DNA from: Candidatus Parcubacteria bacterium
Lineage (GTDB): Bacteria > Patescibacteriota > Minisyncoccia > Phycocordibacterales > Phycocordibacteraceae
Reading direction: 5' to 3'
Assembly (NCBI GenBank): GCA_027459545.1
Contig: DAIDID010000016.1
Coordinates: 1-9,404, forward strand
DNA: 9,404 nucleotides
In this document: positions 6,435 through 9,404 of the stretch, piece by piece
How the letters are laid out: each line of letters begins with the position of its first letter
How positions within the stretch are numbered: position 1 is the stretch's first letter
Notes under the pieces: generated by a model
What the model saw: only the letters and a program-made list of their open reading frames with translations
Told to the model about the DNA's origin: nothing
Databases searched by the model: none
Translations under genes and position numbers: made by a program

Positions 6435-6440
6435 TTTATA
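6435..6440 (-). promoter_or_regulatory. Candidate -10 box of the SRPBCC gene
   Basis: On the minus strand TATAAA lies 18 bases before ATG 6416. The -35 position would fall in the terminator stem and shows no consensus, so this is only a suggestion. Confidence 0.3.
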
Positions 6441-6451
6441 CAAAATAAATG

Positions 6452-6479
6452 AAAAACGCGCCCGTTTGGGCGCGTTTTT
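6452..6479 (-). terminator. Strong GC-rich terminator after the cold-shock gene
   Basis: CGCGCCC (6457-6463) pairs with GGGCGCG (6468-6474) around GTTT, flanked by five A residues and five T residues, so it can act in both directions. It lies 8 bases past the stop of the cold-shock gene and separates it from the SRPBCC gene. Confidence 0.9.
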
Positions 6480-6486
6480 CAAAGGC

Positions 6487-6687
6487 CTAAACCCGGTTAA
6501 CGTTTACTGCGTTTGGTCCCTTAGGTCCTTCGCCAACTTCAAACGTTACTTTGTCCCCTTGTCGTAGCTCATCGAATTGTACGTTTCTGAGCTCGTTCAT
6601 GTGGAAAAAGAGATCTTTGTCCATTCCCTCGCGGCGAATGAAGCCAAAGCCTTTGTCGGTTAGACCGACGATTGTTCCTTCTTGCAT
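6487..6687 (-). CDS. Cold-shock domain protein
   Basis: A 66-residue single cold-shock (OB-fold) domain protein, the standard length, that binds single-stranded RNA or DNA and usually melts RNA structure or supports growth in the cold. RNP1 is KGFGFIR (12-18), RNP2 is LFFHM (26-30), and the end GPKGPNAVNVNRV is typical. The usual KWFN stretch before RNP1 is absent: the protein has TIVGLTD, lacking the aromatic Trp that stacks on nucleic acid in CspA-type proteins, so it belongs to a variant branch. It is transcribed alone from the promoter at 6786-6814 to the terminator at 6452-6479. Its leader is predicted at about 90 bases, and the start lacks a Shine-Dalgarno sequence. The leader may fold over the start codon (see 6676-6729). 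Confidence 0.93.
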   Translation of the reverse strand: MQEGTIVGLTDKGFGFIRREGMDKDLFFHMNELRNVQFDELRQGDKVTFEVGEGPKGPNAVNVNRV

Positions 6688-6729
6688 AGTGGTGATAGAA
6701 AATGCACGTTAATAACTATCAAGACAGGA
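6676..6729 (-). promoter_or_regulatory. Possible mRNA fold covering the cold-shock start codon
   Basis: In the mRNA, leader bases UCCUGUCUUG (6729-6720) can pair with CAAGAAGGA in codons 2-4 (6684-6676): 9 base pairs with one bulged G. The helix would tie down the start region and could melt or rearrange with temperature. The leader segment (GCCUCCU) also resembles an anti-Shine-Dalgarno sequence. This was found by eye and its energy was not computed. Confidence 0.35.
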
Positions 6730-6785
6730 GGCGGTAAGACGAAACGACGCTATAGCTTCTCAAAGTCGCACTGTTTGATATGCTA

Positions 6786-6814
6786 AATCTAACATATTGC
6801 AAAACTTGTGTCAA
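6786..6814 (-). promoter_or_regulatory. Promoter of the cold-shock gene
   Basis: On the minus strand: perfect -35 TTGACA (6814-6809) overlapping the cfa stop codon, a 17-base spacer, and TAGATT (6791-6786) preceded by TGT, again an extended -10 form. Transcription would begin near 6779, giving a leader of about 90 bases, long as is common for cold-shock genes. Confidence 0.6.
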
Positions 6815-7935
6815 GAAATTCTACGATAGCCGTCTGATACACCGTGTGGGGAAAGAACGATCTGCCAAAGCTGTGTATTTCGAGCGCGAAAGGCACCTGC
6901 ACAGCACAGTAAATAATACCGCCACATACGGTAGAATTTTTCAGAATATTTTTTCGTTTTTAGAAGTGTAGGCCATGCAGCTATAAAATTATCATGCCAT
7001 GCGCAAAGCGTGCGATCATAATCAGTGCCGAAATTATGCCAGTCTTCCATAATAAAAGTCTTAGCTAATGAAGCAGTAATTTCCTCTATGCGGGGAAGTA
7101 CTCCTCCAGGGAAAATATATTTCTCAATCCACGGATCAGCACCATTTCCGCCAATAGTATGCAGTAAGAAAAGCCCATTTGGTTTCAATACCTTTCGAAT
7201 AGTTTCCATGTACAGAGAGTAATTTTTAGGTCCAACGTGTTCAAACATTCCGATAGAGACGACATGATCAAATGGTTCAGAAAATTCTTTTGGAAGATCT
7301 CGATAATCGAGAAAACGTAAATCAACAGGTAATCCCTCACAATGTTTCTTACCATATGCCAATTGCTCTTTCGAAATTGTAATACCTACCACCGACACTC
7401 CATAGTTTTCAGCTGCGTATTTTGCAAATGATCCCCATCCACAACCCACATCAAGTATTTTTTGACCAGGTCTTAGGTATAGTTTTTCACATATAAGTCG
7501 TAATTTATGCTCCTGAGCTTCCTGAAGATTCTTTGCATTTCTCCAGTATCCACAGGTATATACAAGCCGAGGATCGAGCATTGATTCGTATAACTCATTT
7601 CCGAGATCGTAGTGCAGTTCTCCGACGCGCTTCGCGCGTCGTTTGTCCTGCGCATTTATAATTTTTTGAGAAAAAGCCAAAAAATGCGCAGTGAAATTTG
7701 GTACTGCTTTTGCAATATCACTTCTTAGGAGTTTCGTAAAAAAAGTCGCTAGATCTTTACAATCCCACCAGCCATCCATATATGCCTCACCGAGCCCAAG
7801 TGTGCCATGCAAAAGCACGCGCATGTAGAGTCGTTCGTCATGCACTTGTATGTCGTATGGCTGAGGGCCGTTTATGGTAATTCCTGATTTTGCAAGCTCT
7901 CTCTCAAAGTGTTTTTTAATCCTATGCATACGCAT
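6811..7935 (-). CDS. cfa: Cyclopropane-fatty-acyl-phospholipid synthase
   Basis: Methyltransferase that adds a methylene from S-adenosylmethionine across the double bond of unsaturated acyl chains already in phospholipids, at the membrane surface. At 374 residues it is close to E. coli Cfa (382). The N-terminal lipid-binding part contains ITINGPQPYDIQV (19-31) and LGLGEAYMDGWW (46-57). HYDLGNELYESMLDP (108-122) is followed by YTCGYW with C128, the SAM motif LDVGCGWG (161-168), GMFEHVGPKNYS (229-240) with E232, LLHTIGG (257-263) with H259, KYIFPGG (272-278) and MEDWHNFGTDYD (296-307). The Glu, His and Cys positions correspond to the bicarbonate-site residues of E. coli Cfa from memory. ATG 7935 follows the M15 stop by 7 bases, so the two are probably cotranscribed; ATG 7929 is an alternative start. 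Enzyme assignment is firm. If the host is CPR, its substrate lipids may be acquired. Confidence 0.96.
   Translation of the reverse strand: MRMHRIKKHFERELAKSGITINGPQPYDIQVHDERLYMRVLLHGTLGLGEAYMDGWWDCKDLATFFTKLLRSDIAKAVPNFTAHFLAFSQKIINAQDKRRAKRVGELHYDLGNELYESMLDPRLVYTCGYWRNAKNLQEAQEHKLRLICEKLYLRPGQKILDVGCGWGSFAKYAAENYGVSVVGITISKEQLAYGKKHCEGLPVDLRFLDYRDLPKEFSEPFDHVVSIGMFEHVGPKNYSLYMETIRKVLKPNGLFLLHTIGGNGADPWIEKYIFPGGVLPRIEEITASLAKTFIMEDWHNFGTDYDRTLCAWHDNFIAAWPTLLKTKKYSEKFYRMWRYYLLCCAGAFRARNTQLWQIVLSPHGVSDGYRRIS
7623..7641. repeat. GC-rich palindrome inside cfa
   Basis: CGACGCGC and GCGCGTCG form a perfect 8-base-pair stem around the loop TTC. It codes for the basic stretch RRAKRV, where E. coli Cfa has a segment of the same length, so it is not an inserted element. 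Function is unknown. Confidence 0.5.
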
Positions 7936-7942
7936 TTCGTAG

Positions 7943-8497
7943 TTATACTGCGTCTACTTTATCAAAATGCTGCCAGTCCTTTCTTTCACGATGTCCTAGC
8001 CAGCGCCATCCGCGAGATGTGAAAATAGACACGATTTCATCATCTGGGCGAATAGTGCCAGCTTTCGATGGTTCGTATTTGCCCAGTGCTGGCTGGACAC
8101 TTCCATCTATAGCATAACAAGGGTTGAAAAGGGGATTTATGTCTATTGCAAGACCAAGCGAGTGATTTGAAAGATTACTAGTGCCATGAATTACACGATA
8201 GTTAAAAGCCGAGGTGTTATTGTCTGACATTGAAGCTTCATCATCCCAATGGTATTTCACTATCGGAATTGCATGGTGAATTGGAAAGCCTGTTTTAGAA
8301 ATCGCACTAAAAATCTCTACTACATCATCTGCTATATTTTTATGAACTACAAGCTGCCCTTCGTGAATGTGGTCATCAAAAGAAACGTAAGAAATTGTGA
8401 CAATCTTGAGTAATTCTCGAATATGCCGTGGAATCTCGATTTCGGCAAGTGCTTCCTCAAGAGTCATATTGCTATCAATTTGCACTGCTGTATACAT
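7943..8497 (-). CDS. M15-family D,D-carboxypeptidase-like protein
   Basis: Predicted zinc peptidase of the M15 (VanY/CwlK-like) type that trims peptidoglycan stem peptides. From ATG 8497 it has 184 residues. The conserved core is visible: SDNNTSAFNYR (91-101) with the substrate-binding arginine, then SNHSLGLAIDINP (110-122) with zinc ligands H112 and D119, GTI and the GWRWLGHRERKDW segment (163-175), and QHFDK (176-180) with the third zinc ligand H177. ATG 8497 is preferred because a promoter is predicted immediately before it; a TTG at 8533 would add 12 residues including a short hydrophobic run. Neither start gives a convincing signal peptide, so how the protein would reach the wall is unclear. 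The cfa gene follows 7 bases later. Confidence 0.85.
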   Translation of the reverse strand: MYTAVQIDSNMTLEEALAEIEIPRHIRELLKIVTISYVSFDDHIHEGQLVVHKNIADDVVEIFSAISKTGFPIHHAIPIVKYHWDDEASMSDNNTSAFNYRVIHGTSNLSNHSLGLAIDINPLFNPCYAIDGSVQPALGKYEPSKAGTIRPDDEIVSIFTSRGWRWLGHRERKDWQHFDKVDAV

Positions 8498-8504
8498 GCA
8501 CAAA

Positions 8505-8533
8505 AGTATACCTATTCTTATATTCCTGAGCAA
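8505..8533 (-). promoter_or_regulatory. Promoter of the M15-cfa unit, predicted leaderless
   Basis: On the minus strand: TTGCTC (8533-8528), a 17-base spacer and TATACT (8510-8505). Transcription would start at about 8498, against ATG 8497, and no Shine-Dalgarno sequence is present. The -10 is a good match, the -35 only partial. Confidence 0.5.
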
Positions 8534-8619
8534 TTATAGATCCTTGAGTTTTTTTATGTAGTCCATGCATACTAGCGGAAGGTCGCTCTTCATCCTTTTT
8601 TATTCGTCTAACAGTCGAA

Positions 8620-8772
8620 ATGTTTCTTTGTGCAAGGGCTGCTCGTGTTTCGCTCGAGTCTGTCTTGCATGCTTTGCGCAAAGAGCGCACTCTGAAAATG
8701 AAATACATGATCAAGGTAATGCAAAAACAGGACTTTGTCCGTTTCATCAAAAAACGGAAAGGTTGCTTTTAA
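8620..8772 (+). CDS. Small uncertain ORF overlapping the next gene
   Basis: A 50-residue frame (MFLCARAARVSLESVLHALR..., ending FIKKRKGCF) from ATG 8620 to TAA 8772. It is basic and helical-looking with codon use like the neighbours. I do not recognise it. It overlaps the next frame by 38 bases in a +1 relation; a run of six A residues (about 8750-8755) lies in the overlap, and loss of one A there would fuse the two. A minus-strand frame through the same DNA (stop at 8475, open to about 8750) also has ordinary codons, so the coding strand is not certain. The 12-base palindrome CTTTGCGCAAAG (8672-8683) lies inside. Confidence 0.3.
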   Translation: MFLCARAARVSLESVLHALRKERTLKMKYMIKVMQKQDFVRFIKKRKGCF

Positions 8773-9178
8773 ATCAGTAGAGACAAGCTTAAGCGGAGCA
8801 GAAGTAGGATCTTTTTCCAAAAAAAGCAACGAGCTCGAAATCAAAACCAAGCAAACCAGTCGTGGCAAGCGTCCTGAGCACTATGATACTAAAATACAGA
8901 AACTGGTTTTTGCACTAACTAGTTCAGAAATTCTCGAAATCAAAACTGAAATCGACAGACTTGCCATGATGGGAGTCGAGTATCAGATTCTTACGATGAT
9001 AGGTCTTACTAATTATTCAGGTGTCTATATTGCCCAAAAGCTTGGGTGGACGTATCAGGATTTTACAGAATACCTCGTGCATCTTTTTAAAAAAGTAAAA
9101 ATTTCAAAAGTCAGGCTTAGAAATATAAAACAGTACCTAATTTTTGGGAGAGAAATTATTCGAAGAGTATTTAGGTAG
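8735..9178 (+). CDS. Probable LuxR/GerE-type helix-turn-helix protein
   Basis: A 147-residue, strongly basic protein with no sure family name. Residues about 82-127 line up by eye with the LuxR/GerE DNA-binding domain: EYQILTMIGLTNYSGVYIAQKLGW for 'EREVL.LIA.GLSNKEIAE.LGI', then TEYLVHLFKKVKISKVR for 'TV..HL..IF.KL.V.NR', with a one-residue insertion. This suggests a DNA-binding regulator. The first 45 residues are polar, low in complexity and probably disordered. The start is doubtful: TTG 8735 is the only usual start before ATG 8966, an AGGA lies only about 3 bases upstream, and a stop precedes it by five codons. Either it is coupled to the 50-residue frame it overlaps, or the two are parts of one frameshifted gene. 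It ends at a strong terminator. Confidence 0.6.
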   Translation: MSVSSKNGKVAFKSVETSLSGAEVGSFSKKSNELEIKTKQTSRGKRPEHYDTKIQKLVFALTSSEILEIKTEIDRLAMMGVEYQILTMIGLTNYSGVYIAQKLGWTYQDFTEYLVHLFKKVKISKVRLRNIKQYLIFGREIIRRVFR

Positions 9179-9200
9179 TCTGAATTATTTGAACTATGAG

Positions 9201-9232
9201 AAAAAACAACCCGCGGCGAAGCCGCGGGTTTT
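9201..9232. terminator. Bidirectional terminator between convergent genes
   Basis: AACCCGCGGC (9208-9217) pairs with GCCGCGGGTT (9221-9230) around GAA: 10 base pairs, mostly G-C. On the minus strand six T residues follow shortly after the stem; on the plus strand it is followed by TT and then C. It serves the HTH gene and the opposing partial gene. Confidence 0.9.
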
Positions 9233-9236
9233 CTTC

Positions 9237-9404
9237 CTACCAATTAACCTGATTCCCGTGTTCGTCATAAATACAGGCTTGCTGGAACTGCAAGCCCGAA
9301 GTTTCTCCACGGGCGCATGCAATTGCAGCTTCAAAGATGAAGAAGTCGCCCAGCCACTTTTCAAGCGGGGTATCATCTTTTATCGAGTCGCGCTCTGTTG
9401 ATGT
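9237..9404 (-). CDS. Unrecognised protein, C-terminal part only
   Basis: A minus-strand frame without stops enters from the right window edge and ends at TAG 9239-9237, only a few bases before the shared terminator. The visible 55 residues include DDTPLEKWLGDFFIFEAAIA and end CIYDEHGNQVNW. The sequence is acidic and aromatic, with codons like the neighbouring genes and a normal stop-to-terminator distance, so I take it as the real end of a gene. I cannot name the family. The rest lies outside the window. It faces the HTH gene tail to tail. Confidence 0.6.
   Translation of the reverse strand, partial: TSTERDSIKDDTPLEKWLGDFFIFEAAIACARGETSGLQFQQACIYDEHGNQVNW

Noticed and set aside
8475..8750. 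Minus-strand 91-codon frame upstream of the M15 gene
   Set aside because: It runs through the predicted M15 promoter and overlaps its start; codons look ordinary, so it is not excluded, but nothing positive supports it.
8608..8868. Minus-strand frame with a hydrophobic, signal-peptide-like N-terminus (MPRLVCLVLISSSLLF)
   Set aside because: It is antisense to the start of the HTH-like gene, has no ribosome site or family resemblance, and its hydrophobic start is explained by the lysine- and serine-rich codons opposite.
9194..9376. Minus-strand 60-codon frame through the right-hand terminator
   Set aside because: It reads through the terminator stem and conflicts with the better-supported partial frame ending at 9237.
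1..9404. Reassigned UGA codon (as in Gracilibacteria/Absconditabacteria)
   Set aside because: The cfa frame ends at TGA exactly at the expected C-terminus, and no gene contains in-frame TGA.

Overview
The window looks like chromosomal DNA of a small-genome bacterium with moderately AT-rich DNA, most likely a member of the Patescibacteria/CPR (Parcubacteria-like). The arguments are indirect. Genes are short and tightly packed, and most starts lack a clear Shine-Dalgarno sequence. A pilin C-terminal fragment carries an 'LPxDP' type motif of the kind I associate with CPR pseudopilins. There is also a secreted 3D/double-psi-barrel protein with a 'PDQT..TPW.TASG' core and a stand-alone SET protein. 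Stops are TAA, TAG and TGA (TGA ends the cfa gene), and no coding frame contains in-frame TGA, so the standard bacterial code applies. No tRNA, rRNA, CRISPR array, insertion sequence or phage gene was seen.

Left part (146-4208, all plus strand): five closely spaced genes with gaps of about 9-22 bases. They are a YadG/YadH-type ABC exporter (ATPase and ABC-2 permease), a family 2 glycosyltransferase, a DedA-family membrane protein and undecaprenyl-diphosphatase UppP. The last three suggest one theme: glycan assembly on, and recycling of, the undecaprenyl lipid carrier. DedA proteins include UptA-type undecaprenyl-phosphate translocases, and UppP makes undecaprenyl phosphate.

Middle part: 4209-4749 holds no intact gene. 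It carries a minus-strand C-terminal pilin remnant, a weak terminator, a good extended -10 promoter and a striking 52-base two-part hairpin directly before a secreted 3D-domain protein (4750-5469, possibly starting at TTG 4720). A SET-domain lysine methyltransferase (5525-5986) follows. It overlaps tail to tail with a minus-strand SRPBCC/AHSA1 protein (5967-6416).

Right part: a cold-shock domain gene (6487-6687, minus) lies between a strong GC-rich terminator and a promoter whose -35 box overlaps the stop of the upstream gene. Next are a cyclopropane-fatty-acid synthase very close to E. coli Cfa (6811-7935, minus) and, 7 bases upstream of it, an M15-type D,D-carboxypeptidase-like gene (7943-8497, minus). 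A probable divergent LuxR/GerE-type helix-turn-helix protein (8735-9178, plus) overlaps a small upstream frame. It ends at a bidirectional terminator facing the C-terminal end of an unrecognised minus-strand gene that leaves the window (9237-9404).

Most genes serve the cell envelope: export, glycan transfer, lipid-carrier recycling, peptidoglycan trimming and lipid modification. The main non-gene signals are the 4694-4745 hairpin, a possible fold over the cold-shock start codon, -10 boxes placed so close to start codons that leaderless transcripts are likely, and the orphan pilin fragment.
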